Shown: positions 1 through 8,001 of the stretch, in pieces
How positions within the stretch are numbered: the first letter of the stretch is position 1
Layout: every line of letters starts with the position of its first letter
From: a virus
IMG/VR virus record: IMGVR_UViG_3300020183_000460
Span: 1 to 23,949 of that record
Length of the DNA stretch: 23,949 bases
Strand: one strand, 5' to 3'
The notes under the pieces: generated by a model
Seen by the model: only the letters and a program-made list of their open reading frames with translations
Told to the model about the DNA's origin: nothing
Databases searched by the model: none
Made by a program: the position numbers and the translations under genes

Positions 1-1754
1 AAGAGAAGATCGCACAACAGCTTGAGGGATTTAGCTCCGTAGTTCAAGCAGGCAAACGTATGGGCCTGCAGGTAAACGAAATCATCCAGTCTATGCAGAG
101 TATGTATGGTGGAAGATTCGGAGAAGAGCTTGCAAATGCCGCTGGACGGGAATTCCATCAAATGCGTAGAAACTTCACGGGGTCTGTAGACCAAAGTACC
201 GAAGACTTCTTGCGAGCCGAAGCGCAACGAAAAGCCGGCGCTGACATGATGCAGCAAGTGGAGCGGGCTGTTCAAATTGGTAGATTTGCTGGGCAAGATG
301 CCCGAGGTTCTATAGCTGTGCTGCAGACTGCTAGTCAGCTAGCACAAGACCTAGGCATAGGTGGCGGGGCAGGCATAGCTATGGGCACTGCGGCAATGTC
401 AAGAGTCGCCCTATCTAGGACCATGGGCACTCCGATGACTATGGATCAAGCCTTGGCGTTGTCTCGCGACGTGGCAGCCAAGGGAATGGAGAATCCGTCT
501 GTGCAGGCATTTGCATCCCTCCAGCTTGCGATAAACGCCGGCGTGGTTTCGGAGCAAGAAGCTCAAGGTTTCTTAAACGACTTCAGAGCAGGCAAGGACA
601 TCGATCCTGGTGCCGTAAATCAACTGCTGGCAAGCAAGCAGGGAATCAATCTTGCGGCATTTACCGGTAGGGAGGCGGTAGCTTCAGGCATGGCATTAGA
701 AGGTGTCATGACTGATGTTAATAGGTTCTTTGCGCAGAATGAAAAGGTTAGTGTAACCGGAGCCGTAAAACGAGCATTCCAAGAGCAAGGAGTTGACGCC
801 GAAGGAATGGTCAAGGACATGACGTCTAAAGGTGCAGCTGAACTGCAGAAGGCGTTTGGCATGACCAATGAGCAGATTGCAAACATGGACTTTACTCAGT
901 TTACTGCTGCATTCAACAAGATGGGCAGTCAGGCAGATCGAATAGCCTTGTTGGATACCTTGACTCAGTCTGGCGCCATAACCGCCGATCAGAAAAACGC
1001 CATCATGTCTAACCTGGGGGAAAGAATAGGTAGATTCGGGTTGGCCTCTGACAAGGGTACGATGCGAACCGCAGCTATTCGTCAAGCAGAAGAAGCAGAG
1101 CGAGCCTTGCACGGCGGTATGACGACAATGGAGATTACGGCCACCGCTATTGCCGAGAATCAACGCGCCTTGAATGAAGCCTTTAAGCCCACGGCGGGAA
1201 TGCAAGACGATCTTAAAGAAGGGCTAAGCAAGATTAGAGAAGCTAAGATTGAGGAAAAGAAGAAGGGGGGTCTAAATGACGCAGAGGCTGCAGCTGCCGT
1301 AGATGCGGACGGATATACCTTTGTAGAACTTATACAGGCGTCATCGAAAATTACCGCTCCGGGCATGCAAGAGGCCGTAACAAAAGAACTAGGAAAAATA
1401 GAAACAGAGCTTGAGCAAGCCACTCAATCTGGCGACACGGCTCGCATGGAAATTCTACAACGCCGCAAGGATGATATGGCTGCGTACCAGGATATTCTTT
1501 TGGAGCAAGACCCGATAAAAAGAGCTAAAATGGTAGAAGAGCTAAAAGCTAAAGTCGAGGAAGACATCATTGAGCAAAACAAAGCCGAAAGAGAAAAGAA
1601 GACCGAGCAGCAGAAACAAACCGACGAGGCTCAAAAAGCGACGGTTTCCAGTGCCAAAACACTTACAGATTTGCTTGCACTACTTGTATCTATAGCAGAA
1701 AAACTGGGTGTGAGTGTAGACGCCCTTAAGAGCCTTAACGAAAAGATTGAATAA
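1..1754 (+). CDS. probable tail tape-measure protein, C-terminal part (5' end outside window)
   Basis: The frame is open from base 3, 19 codons before the first ATG at 60, so that ATG is internal and the gene begins upstream of the window. The visible 584 residues are almost all helix-forming (Ala, Glu, Gln, Lys), with no enzymatic motif. A Gly/Ala-rich, mildly hydrophobic stretch lies about 100-135 residues in. The last ~200 residues are strongly charged and coiled-coil-like (for example EEDIIEQNKAEREKKTEQQK), ending in a short amphipathic helix LTDLLALLVSIAEKLG. A long helical protein immediately upstream of hub and baseplate genes is the usual position and character of a tape measure, which sets tail length and fills the tube lumen. 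The call rests on position and composition. Another elongated virion protein is possible. Confidence 0.55.
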   Translation, partial: EKIAQQLEGFSSVVQAGKRMGLQVNEIIQSMQSMYGGRFGEELANAAGREFHQMRRNFTGSVDQSTEDFLRAEAQRKAGADMMQQVERAVQIGRFAGQDARGSIAVLQTASQLAQDLGIGGGAGIAMGTAAMSRVALSRTMGTPMTMDQALALSRDVAAKGMENPSVQAFASLQLAINAGVVSEQEAQGFLNDFRAGKDIDPGAVNQLLASKQGINLAAFTGREAVASGMALEGVMTDVNRFFAQNEKVSVTGAVKRAFQEQGVDAEGMVKDMTSKGAAELQKAFGMTNEQIANMDFTQFTAAFNKMGSQADRIALLDTLTQSGAITADQKNAIMSNLGERIGRFGLASDKGTMRTAAIRQAEEAERALHGGMTTMEITATAIAENQRALNEAFKPTAGMQDDLKEGLSKIREAKIEEKKKGGLNDAEAAAAVDADGYTFVELIQASSKITAPGMQEAVTKELGKIETELEQATQSGDTARMEILQRRKDDMAAYQDILLEQDPIKRAKMVEELKAKVEEDIIEQNKAEREKKTEQQKQTDEAQKATVSSAKTLTDLLALLVSIAEKLGVSVDALKSLNEKIE

Positions 1755-2260
1755 TGCCAGATCTATTTCCACGTTCAACAGGTGCAGTCGTAAGAATCGA
1801 AGGGGCAACCCCTGGGCAGATGGCCAGCATTGAACTTACTGGCGGTTCTGCTCTAGGCCCACCAGAGTCTCTAGTAGGCGGAAATGCTAATATTCTTATA
1901 TCTTCAATTGCTGTAAGTCAGCAAACTCGCATTGCTTACTTTAGCACTCTAGGTCAAGCTCTTTATATCTACCCCCTTGGAAACGAGATGTCCAAAGCAA
2001 TTGTAAGTGGCCTGGCTCTGCCTGCGTCTGTATGTGGTGGGGGCGCCAGAGACTACACTGCAGCCGAGAAGATCATCGATTTCTACAACAGGAATAAAGC
2101 TTCAAACTTTAGTGCCGCTATAGACCCCGTTATCCTTAGTTTGCCGCCGGTGACTCTAAAGGGCTTTATTGAAGGCATGACCTTAGAGATTGGCAGCGGG
2201 GCGGCTGACTTCGGCTTTGCTAGGTTCAGCATTACAATGTCAATTATTCCTAAGGATTAG
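1754..2260 (+). CDS. unidentified tail/baseplate protein, 168 aa
   Basis: I do not recognise this protein by sequence. Its ATG overlaps the upstream stop by one base (TAATG), so it is translationally coupled to the tape-measure-like gene. It is mostly beta-type with a single helix near residues 102-112. The C-terminal strand pair (GFIEGMTLEIGSGAADFGFA, then FSITMSIIPKD) resembles the closing strands of tube-like or tube-adaptor proteins, in which hydrophobic strands alternate with short turns. Its place between tape measure and hub would suit a tube-end or hub-adaptor protein. That role is inferred from gene order only. Confidence 0.4.
   Translation: MPDLFPRSTGAVVRIEGATPGQMASIELTGGSALGPPESLVGGNANILISSIAVSQQTRIAYFSTLGQALYIYPLGNEMSKAIVSGLALPASVCGGGARDYTAAEKIIDFYNRNKASNFSAAIDPVILSLPPVTLKGFIEGMTLEIGSGAADFGFARFSITMSIIPKD
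2252..2256 (+). promoter_or_regulatory. Shine-Dalgarno site fixing the start at 2262
   Basis: AAGGA lies 5 bases before the ATG at 2262 and straddles the end of the preceding gene. It supports starting the next protein at 2262 rather than at the in-frame upstream start at 2190, which would overlap the previous gene by 71 bases. Confidence 0.6.
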
Positions 2261-2261
2261 T

Positions 2262-2999
2262 ATGCTATTTTTCTCAAGCACAAATCCTATTCCTGTAGAC
2301 GCCCCCTTTGCAAGAATGCTGGCAGGGCGTTTTGATTTACCGTTTGTGCCTGGCGTTCCCCCTATTTCAAATAACTCTACAAAAGCTGCCACTCCGGAAA
2401 TAGTTCAAGCGGCGCAAGTTCTCGGTCTTGACTCTGATGATCCTGAGTTTGTAGCTCGTAGAGTGCGACACCTGGCTCAGATTCTTAGGTCTAGTCGATT
2501 TGCTGCTAGGGTGAATTGGAGATCGTATTTAGAGCAGCTGGACAACGCTGCGCCTATTTTCGACGAACCAGATAGACTTACTGTTGAATTCATTACACCT
2601 ACCCTTACCTATAATCTTTTAAAGACAGGCGAGCCCGATCCGCATAGAAATTTCTGGAGAGTGTCGGTAGATGGGGTATACCCAAACTTGAAATTTAGTG
2701 TTAACGGTAGCCTACAGGCTCAATTCAGTTCAACCATGAGCAATACAGCGGTAGGAACTTCTGGATACTCAGTAAGCTTTAAATGTTCTGCAGGTACTGG
2801 GGACTCTGTTTCATTGGTTGGCTATATTAGAACTCCATACTCCGGAGACTGCATGCCGATCTATAACGCTATAAAAACTAAGTCTGACTTAGTCATTGCA
2901 CTGACGTATAACAATTCTGAGTATGCGGATACGATTACTCAAGGGGTGGCAATCGAGGATGCAATTGCTGCCTTCATCCTTGCGGTGAATGATTTCTGA
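2262..2999 (+). CDS. unidentified tail/baseplate protein, 245 aa
   Basis: I do not recognise this protein. The ATG at 2262 is preferred over the longer in-frame start at 2190 because it follows the previous stop by one base and has a good ribosome site. The N-terminal ~90 residues contain a helical, Arg-rich section (VARRVRHLAQILRSSRFAAR). The rest is beta-rich, with many Ser/Thr/Asn residues, and a short helix closes the protein. It sits between the 168-aa tail protein and the hub-like protein and overlaps the latter's ATG by one base (TGATG). A tail-tip or hub-associated structural role is likely from context. No spike, lysozyme or LysM signature is visible. Confidence 0.4.
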   Translation: MLFFSSTNPIPVDAPFARMLAGRFDLPFVPGVPPISNNSTKAATPEIVQAAQVLGLDSDDPEFVARRVRHLAQILRSSRFAARVNWRSYLEQLDNAAPIFDEPDRLTVEFITPTLTYNLLKTGEPDPHRNFWRVSVDGVYPNLKFSVNGSLQAQFSSTMSNTAVGTSGYSVSFKCSAGTGDSVSLVGYIRTPYSGDCMPIYNAIKTKSDLVIALTYNNSEYADTITQGVAIEDAIAAFILAVNDF

Positions 3000-4609
3000 T
3001 GGCTAGCAATGCAATTGATAAGGCGCACGCTGCATACAAAATATCTGTTGACTTAGTTGTCAACGGGAAGACTGTGCCTGTTGTAGATGCGGTAGTCGAG
3101 TTCGTACTTAATCAGATACCGATTGCCAGAGTTGTAGTGCCTTCCGGTGTTACTTTTAATTCCAACGCCAGCGGAGGATCTCAGCTTTTAGACCCACAAG
3201 ATCTTACAGGTAGGAAGCCTGCTCAATTAAAAGTAAAAGGTGTGGGTAAGCCACACCCTACCGGATCAAAAGCAACCCCTACTGCAGGTGTAGATACAGT
3301 ACTTTTTGACGGATATGTACTTTCAAGTTCAGCAGACTTCAGCACAACTGGGGTGGCTACAACTGTTGTGCTTGTGCACTGGATGTACGATCTTGATTTG
3401 GCGTCGTTTGCCTGTGGCGACTTTGACAAGAATGCTCCGGACTCCTGGTTTACTTTGCAGGATTCCTCCTTGCCTGCCAAAGAGCACGCTCAGCCTACTT
3501 ATATAGGCGAGGGCTCTGTAGTTGCTGACACTCAATACGTAACTAGCGATTGGTTTGAAGACATCATTAAACCTGCCGCTAGCTACAAAGCCAGCCAGCC
3601 TTTGAGTCGATTTAGGAGTAAAGCACCCTCTAATAATGCAGCAGCAGTTACTGCTTTAGGCAAACTTACCTCTAAAGGCAAACTAAAATTAAACTCAAAG
3701 GCAGCAAGTGCTTTAGCTTTAGGCCCATCTACTCTAGTCACTCATGCCATTAATGAAATGGTCGGTACTGTCATCTTCACTGGCACAGGCGGCAGTACAA
3801 TTTTTGAGAAGCTGGTAACCCTAACCTCTGCATTTGGCGCCGTAATTGCCCCCAGAGTAGACGAGTGCTTGGTCATGTCCTACAACCCGCTAGGACCAGT
3901 GGATGTTGAAATACCAGACTCTGAATGCGACTTTGGCGGAGGTTCTGCTAACCCAGCATTACTGCCGATGGGCGCAATTATGTATGGTGGCGGTATTAGT
4001 TCATCTATCGTAAACATAGATAAAAGCATTATTGAAGATAACTTCATAGGCCAGTATGTAGCTCCTCTGCAGGGCAAAGTAGATGGCGGACCGTTTATTG
4101 TGTTTCCTACCCCTGACTACCTAAGCAGCATTCATACAAGCCAAGCTCCAGATGGTCAGTTTAAATCTAAGGTGGGAATAGTTCCTGCTACCAGTCCTAC
4201 ACCTCCAAAAGCCAATAACACGCAGCACTCTATACCTAAGGGATTTGCAGACGAAATTGCAAAGTCTCACTATTTTTCTAAGGTGTTTGCTGCCAAGACC
4301 CAAGATGTGCTTTGCGGTTTCCGGCTAGACGTCGCTCCTGGAGACTGCGTTAAGATATATAGAGCTGAAGGATCAGCATCTGGCGCTAACGTATCTGGCT
4401 TGGCTAAAAACTGGGTAAAGCGGGGCATAGTTGAATCAGTAACTTATACGCTCTCTGCTTCTAGCAGTAAGATAATGACGTCGTATAGACTGCGACATTT
4501 AATGGAAAAACAAGATATAGATATGTTTGGAATATCTGATAAGGGAGAAGAGGCGGCTTTGTTTCAAAACAAACCAAGCAATACTGAATCTCCGCTCAAA
4601 AAAGTGTAA
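2999..4609 (+). CDS. baseplate hub-like protein (gp27 / late-control-D-like), 536 aa
   Basis: The N-terminus (VDLVVNGKTVPVVDAVVEFV, then LNQIPIARVVVPSG) has the pattern of tail-hub proteins: a strand, 'NG', then 'lNqiP.A.v'. This is followed by a segment with DGYVLSSSADFSTTGV and a long beta region near residues 100-130, as in the first hub barrel. The C-terminus (LDVAPGDCVKIY, then GIVESVTYTLSASSSKIMTS) resembles the second hub barrel, in which a position-dependent offset is followed by coordinate-like strands. In P2/Mu-type and T4-type phages such a protein forms the ring that joins the tube to the central spike. Its position after the tape measure and before gp25/J genes matches that role. 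The middle Ser/Ala/Lys-rich part (about residues 195-250) looks like an inserted linker. Identification is by remembered pattern and synteny, not by alignment. Confidence 0.55.
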   Translation: MASNAIDKAHAAYKISVDLVVNGKTVPVVDAVVEFVLNQIPIARVVVPSGVTFNSNASGGSQLLDPQDLTGRKPAQLKVKGVGKPHPTGSKATPTAGVDTVLFDGYVLSSSADFSTTGVATTVVLVHWMYDLDLASFACGDFDKNAPDSWFTLQDSSLPAKEHAQPTYIGEGSVVADTQYVTSDWFEDIIKPAASYKASQPLSRFRSKAPSNNAAAVTALGKLTSKGKLKLNSKAASALALGPSTLVTHAINEMVGTVIFTGTGGSTIFEKLVTLTSAFGAVIAPRVDECLVMSYNPLGPVDVEIPDSECDFGGGSANPALLPMGAIMYGGGISSSIVNIDKSIIEDNFIGQYVAPLQGKVDGGPFIVFPTPDYLSSIHTSQAPDGQFKSKVGIVPATSPTPPKANNTQHSIPKGFADEIAKSHYFSKVFAAKTQDVLCGFRLDVAPGDCVKIYRAEGSASGANVSGLAKNWVKRGIVESVTYTLSASSSKIMTSYRLRHLMEKQDIDMFGISDKGEEAALFQNKPSNTESPLKKV

Positions 4610-4618
4610 AATAGCAAT

Positions 4619-5368
4619 ATGGATCCTGTACCAATTAAAAAACTATCTCTGGATGATATGTATGCGACTTGGGCTAAAACCCAGGATAGCAGCCAGATGC
4701 AGGCGATGTTGGATCAGCTGAATCCCGATATCGATAAGGCTGTTTACGCCTACTCAGGATTGAATGCAGGGCCGGCCGTAAAAACCAGAGCCAAGCTGCT
4801 GGCAGCCAAAGCCATAAAAAAATATACCCCCAACTCCGGCTCTTCGTTGCGCAGTTGGATCTATACTCAGCTGCAGCCTCTAAACAGATACTCCCGGGAG
4901 CTAACCCCTTCCCCAGTTCCAGAGCGAGCGTATCAGCAGATAAGCGCTCTCAAGAAATTTGAAGCGGATTTTTATGAGAACAAGGGTAGGGTTCCCAGCG
5001 ATGGAGAGCTATCTGACTTGACTGGTATGTCTATACGGCAGCTGAATAAAGTCCGCGGTATGGACAAAAGAGTCTTCAGCGAAAGCTCCACCGCCTTTAC
5101 TGGCGAGAATCCAGTGACCTCCCAGGAAATTACAGTAGCTAAGAATCCGGGATTTCAGAAAGACGTCCTGGACACCATGTACAGTTCCTTTACGCCGCAG
5201 GAACAGGTCATCATGGAGCATAAGCTGGGCTACAATGGTAAGAAGATAATGAGCAATAACGACATTGCCAAGAGGCTAAGAATCAGCCCAGGCAGAGTCA
5301 GCCAGCTCACTACAACAATCGCCGCACGACTGGATGAATACGCCCAGCTCAGCAGGAGGGGCCAGTGA
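4619..5368 (+). CDS. sigma-70-family RNA polymerase sigma factor, 249 aa
   Basis: Sigma factors direct RNA polymerase to promoters, and phage versions usually switch on late genes. Residues ~50-95 resemble region 2, ending in GSSLRSWIYTQLQPLNRYSR, with the basic/aromatic pattern of the helix that melts DNA. Residues ~100-148 match region 3 (KGRVPSDGELSDLTGMSIRQ). Residues ~181-243 match region 4: FTPQEQVIMEHKLGY, then the helix-turn-helix NNDIAKRLRISPGRVSQL. The length suits a small group 3/4 or FliA-like factor. The acidic region 1 of housekeeping factors is absent. No clear Shine-Dalgarno precedes the ATG at 4619, so translation may be weak compared with the structural neighbours. The gene lies inside the baseplate operon, which is unusual. 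Sigma ancestry is fairly sure. Whether it acts on host RNA polymerase or is a repurposed structural protein cannot be told. Confidence 0.8.
   Translation: MDPVPIKKLSLDDMYATWAKTQDSSQMQAMLDQLNPDIDKAVYAYSGLNAGPAVKTRAKLLAAKAIKKYTPNSGSSLRSWIYTQLQPLNRYSRELTPSPVPERAYQQISALKKFEADFYENKGRVPSDGELSDLTGMSIRQLNKVRGMDKRVFSESSTAFTGENPVTSQEITVAKNPGFQKDVLDTMYSSFTPQEQVIMEHKLGYNGKKIMSNNDIAKRLRISPGRVSQLTTTIAARLDEYAQLSRRGQ
5353..5360 (+). promoter_or_regulatory. strong Shine-Dalgarno before a GTG start
   Basis: CAGGAGGG lies 4-9 bases before the GTG at 5365, inside the end of the sigma gene. It is the strongest ribosome site in this part of the window and justifies the GTG start, whose TG also forms part of the upstream TGA stop. 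Confidence 0.7.
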
Positions 5369-5778
5369 ATTCAGTAACTCAAAAAGTATTTGACGCTCTG
5401 AAAGAGGCAACCAAGAATTCAGCCAATGGCGGTGGGGTGCTTGGGTCTGGCGCATTTAGACTTCTATGGGAGCCCAAGGAGTTTAATAACAACTTTGAAG
5501 AGCTGGCAACTCGCTTCAATAGAAACGAACTTGCACAGCAGTTTATATCGACGGTTAGCCAAAAGTTTAAAGCATTTGATGCTATGAAGCAGCAAGTGCA
5601 GCATGACTTAATAGCAGCTGCGCACAGAGATATGGCGTTTCGCTACTCAGGCCGAATTCACAGAATACTAGATGAGGCGGGTCGTCGTAAAAACATTCAG
5701 ACGGATAAGTCTGGGCTATTAGCCAACATGCAGGACAACGTAGAGAAGTTCTTAGCTGTTGAGGAGGCGCAAAGCTAA
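5365..5778 (+). CDS. unidentified small helical protein, 137 aa
   Basis: I do not recognise this protein. It begins at a GTG overlapping the sigma-factor stop by four bases, with a strong ribosome site. It is predicted mostly helical, with a Gly-rich turn near residues 22-28 (GGGVLGSGAF) and a charged middle (HRDMAFRYSGRIHRILDEAG). There is no membrane segment or signal peptide. Because it is coupled to both the sigma gene upstream and the gp25-like gene downstream (TAATG), it may be a baseplate assembly protein or a partner of the sigma factor. Neither is shown by sequence. Confidence 0.45.
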   Translation: MNSVTQKVFDALKEATKNSANGGGVLGSGAFRLLWEPKEFNNNFEELATRFNRNELAQQFISTVSQKFKAFDAMKQQVQHDLIAAAHRDMAFRYSGRIHRILDEAGRRKNIQTDKSGLLANMQDNVEKFLAVEEAQS

Positions 5779-6233
5779 TGGCCGTCAGCCAGTCATATCT
5801 TGGCAAGATCTCTGATATATGCGTACTGGAGACTCCCGCTTATGGCGGCCTGGGCCCAGTCAACGTTACGATATCTAACTCAGGATCTGTTATTGCAGGC
5901 CCGTATAAGGTTGCACAAAAGTTCTTTAAGTTCCTGATGACAGAGCAGGGGTCTGTGCCCAGTGAGCCTACGTACGGGACAAGATTTGTATCTAACTTAT
6001 TTAGCGGACAGATACACACTGCCTTAGCTTTGTCGTTTGCATTCTATGCGGAAAAAGACGACATCTTAAACTATATTAAAAGTTCTGTACTTGAGCCTAC
6101 ACCGGATGAGGCTCTGCTTGACGTCCAGCTGGAAGGCCTTACGGTTACCTTGGATTCGGCGGTTATGTCTTTCCGGTTCTCGTTTAAGGACTCTTCAGTA
6201 ATCCTGGTACCTGTAACCATTTCAACGGTGTAA
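5778..6233 (+). CDS. gp25-like baseplate wedge protein, 151 aa
   Basis: The gp25/GpW-type wedge protein is the conserved core of contractile-tail baseplates and nucleates sheath attachment. The diagnostic stretch is at residues ~45-72: VAQKFFKFLMTEQGSVPSEP followed by TYGTRF. It matches the family pattern in which a helix is followed by 'L.T..G...P.YG.R'. The length of 151 residues is typical of the family. It is followed one base later by a baseplate J-like protein, the standard gp25-J order. The ribosome site GAGGAGG lies at 5761-5767. The C-terminal half is beta-rich and less conserved. Confidence 0.8.
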   Translation: MAVSQSYLGKISDICVLETPAYGGLGPVNVTISNSGSVIAGPYKVAQKFFKFLMTEQGSVPSEPTYGTRFVSNLFSGQIHTALALSFAFYAEKDDILNYIKSSVLEPTPDEALLDVQLEGLTVTLDSAVMSFRFSFKDSSVILVPVTISTV

Positions 6234-6234
6234 T

Positions 6235-8001
6235 ATGGAAACCCCTCTAGCTAATCATTCCCCTGATGCTGTCTTCTCAAAAGAGGAGCAGATCATCGCA
6301 TTTGTAAAGGCAGCCTACCCCACCATTGACCTCTCTGCAGGCACAGTGCTTCGGGACTTGGTTGTAAAACTATATGCCCATCTTGAAACGCGAATACAAG
6401 AGCAGATTGATTTGGCTCTTATCTCTAGCAGTCTGCTTGAAATTAGCAGAAGTCCTAATGATGTAGACGATACTCAAGTAGAACGAGTATTGTCCAACTT
6501 CAATGTAAGTCGTGCAGAAGGATCTACAGCTAACGGAATAGTAAGACTTTTCTTTTCGTCGGCTAACTCAACTGTAATTACGCCGGATATGCGTTTTACT
6601 TTGGGCGGTTTACTATTCCGCCCAGCAGGATCCTACGTTCTTGTTTCTGAGGCTAATTACACCGGAGCCTCCAATCAACGCATCTTAGAAGCGTCCGGAT
6701 CTTTGTTCACAGCAACTATTGATTTAATTGCTATAGATTCAGGTTCTTCTGGGAATATTCGAGCAACAACAACAGTTACAGGCGTCACTCCAACTATTTC
6801 CACGCTGGTGTCTGCAAAGGCTGATTCTGATTTTACAGGTGGAGCAGACGCTGACGACAACGTTGCTCTACTTGCCAAAGCCAAAGCTGGCGTTATGGGC
6901 AAAGTATTCGGAGGCAGAGATCACATCAAAGCTAAAATTAAAGCTGAATTCTCTGGAGTCAAAGATGTAGGCGTAGTGGGCTTCCTAGACCCAGAGATGA
7001 CCCGGGACCTGGTAGATGGCGTTCACATTGGTGGCAGGGTGGATTTATTTGTAAAGACTGCAGCTTACCCCTCCCGTATACAGGAGAGGGTTGCGGCTCA
7101 AATGATTTCTTACGACGTAGCCAATCAAGAGGCTTTGTTTGAAATCGTGCTGCCGACCTCTAAAGCCGCCGGCATGTATTCCGTGGAAAGTATCAAGTCC
7201 AATCTTACTCAACAGGCAGGACTTGAACTTGTATCCGATATCAGAACCCTGGACGGCAATACTCGACACCTAGTTCCAAACATAGAGTCTGCTGCCTTTA
7301 CGGCCTATCAAAAAGCAACTATTAGATTCTTGGTTCCATATCCGCAGATCAAGGAAGCGGCAACCGCTCAAGCCTTAGTCATTATAGAAACAGGTTCAGA
7401 GTTAAATCAAAATTCTTGGCTGCCTTTTGAGTATGTAGAGACGTCTACTAGTGCCCCCTATCCCACAGCTCCTTATGGGCCTGCTAGTATCTTTTTAAAT
7501 CAAAATGAAGGAGTGGTGGATTTCTTCTATTTCTACATTGAGTACCTCAAGATGCCAAACATCGTTGAGATACAAAACTACGTAGACTCTGCTGCAGAAC
7601 GAAGTTTGAGCGCTGACATGCTGGTACACGCCCCTATCCCGGGAATGTGCAGTCTTGAAATGCGCTTAATTAAACCAGCAGGAGCGCAAGATCCAGACAT
7701 CAATGCTCTCAAGGCAGCTTTAGTCTCTAAGTTCAATTCTTTTGAAATGAGTAAATCCATTCCTGCCAGCGCTCTTATACACACAGCCTATCAGAACATA
7801 CCAGAAGGTTACGTGATAGATCTGCCCGTACACCTCTATGGTGTAGTCATAGGTCCCAAGCTGGAAAAGGACATCATCTACTCTTCAGATGCCCTTAAAC
7901 CCCCTAAGATGCCTCTGCGCGGCTTAACGCAAAATACCTTGGCATTCTTCCTTGAGTCTGCTCTTATTGACATCTCCATCGTGGAGTGCTCTACCTCATG
8001 A
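6235..8001 (+). CDS. baseplate J/gp6-like wedge protein, 588 aa
   Basis: J/gp6 proteins form the ring of the baseplate wedges. Family hallmarks are visible in order. They are an N-terminal helical part with AGTVLRDLVVKLYAHLETRI (residues ~35-54), a beta domain with SGSSGNIRATTTVTGV (~169-184), then DFTGGADADDNVALLAKAKA (~199-218) followed by the Gly-Gly at ~226-227. That 'TGGAD' and 'GG' spacing is typical of the family. At 588 residues it is larger than P2/Mu J proteins (about 300 residues) and closer to T4 gp6, so a more elaborate baseplate is likely. Its ATGA junction with the next gene shows tight coupling. Confidence 0.82.
   Translation: METPLANHSPDAVFSKEEQIIAFVKAAYPTIDLSAGTVLRDLVVKLYAHLETRIQEQIDLALISSSLLEISRSPNDVDDTQVERVLSNFNVSRAEGSTANGIVRLFFSSANSTVITPDMRFTLGGLLFRPAGSYVLVSEANYTGASNQRILEASGSLFTATIDLIAIDSGSSGNIRATTTVTGVTPTISTLVSAKADSDFTGGADADDNVALLAKAKAGVMGKVFGGRDHIKAKIKAEFSGVKDVGVVGFLDPEMTRDLVDGVHIGGRVDLFVKTAAYPSRIQERVAAQMISYDVANQEALFEIVLPTSKAAGMYSVESIKSNLTQQAGLELVSDIRTLDGNTRHLVPNIESAAFTAYQKATIRFLVPYPQIKEAATAQALVIIETGSELNQNSWLPFEYVETSTSAPYPTAPYGPASIFLNQNEGVVDFFYFYIEYLKMPNIVEIQNYVDSAAERSLSADMLVHAPIPGMCSLEMRLIKPAGAQDPDINALKAALVSKFNSFEMSKSIPASALIHTAYQNIPEGYVIDLPVHLYGVVIGPKLEKDIIYSSDALKPPKMPLRGLTQNTLAFFLESALIDISIVECSTS

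Noticed and set aside
696-1205. Leftward 169-residue open frame under the tape-measure-like gene
   Set aside because: It is wholly antisense to a long, consistent rightward frame, has Cys/Ser/His-rich composition typical of a shadow frame and no ribosome site or neighbour on that strand.
2190-2261. Longer start for the 245-aa protein
   Set aside because: It would overlap the preceding gene by 71 bases, while a clear ribosome site precedes the ATG at 2262.
4527-4721. Short rightward frame across the hub/sigma junction
   Set aside because: It overlaps two well supported genes in another frame and has no ribosome site or recognisable motif.
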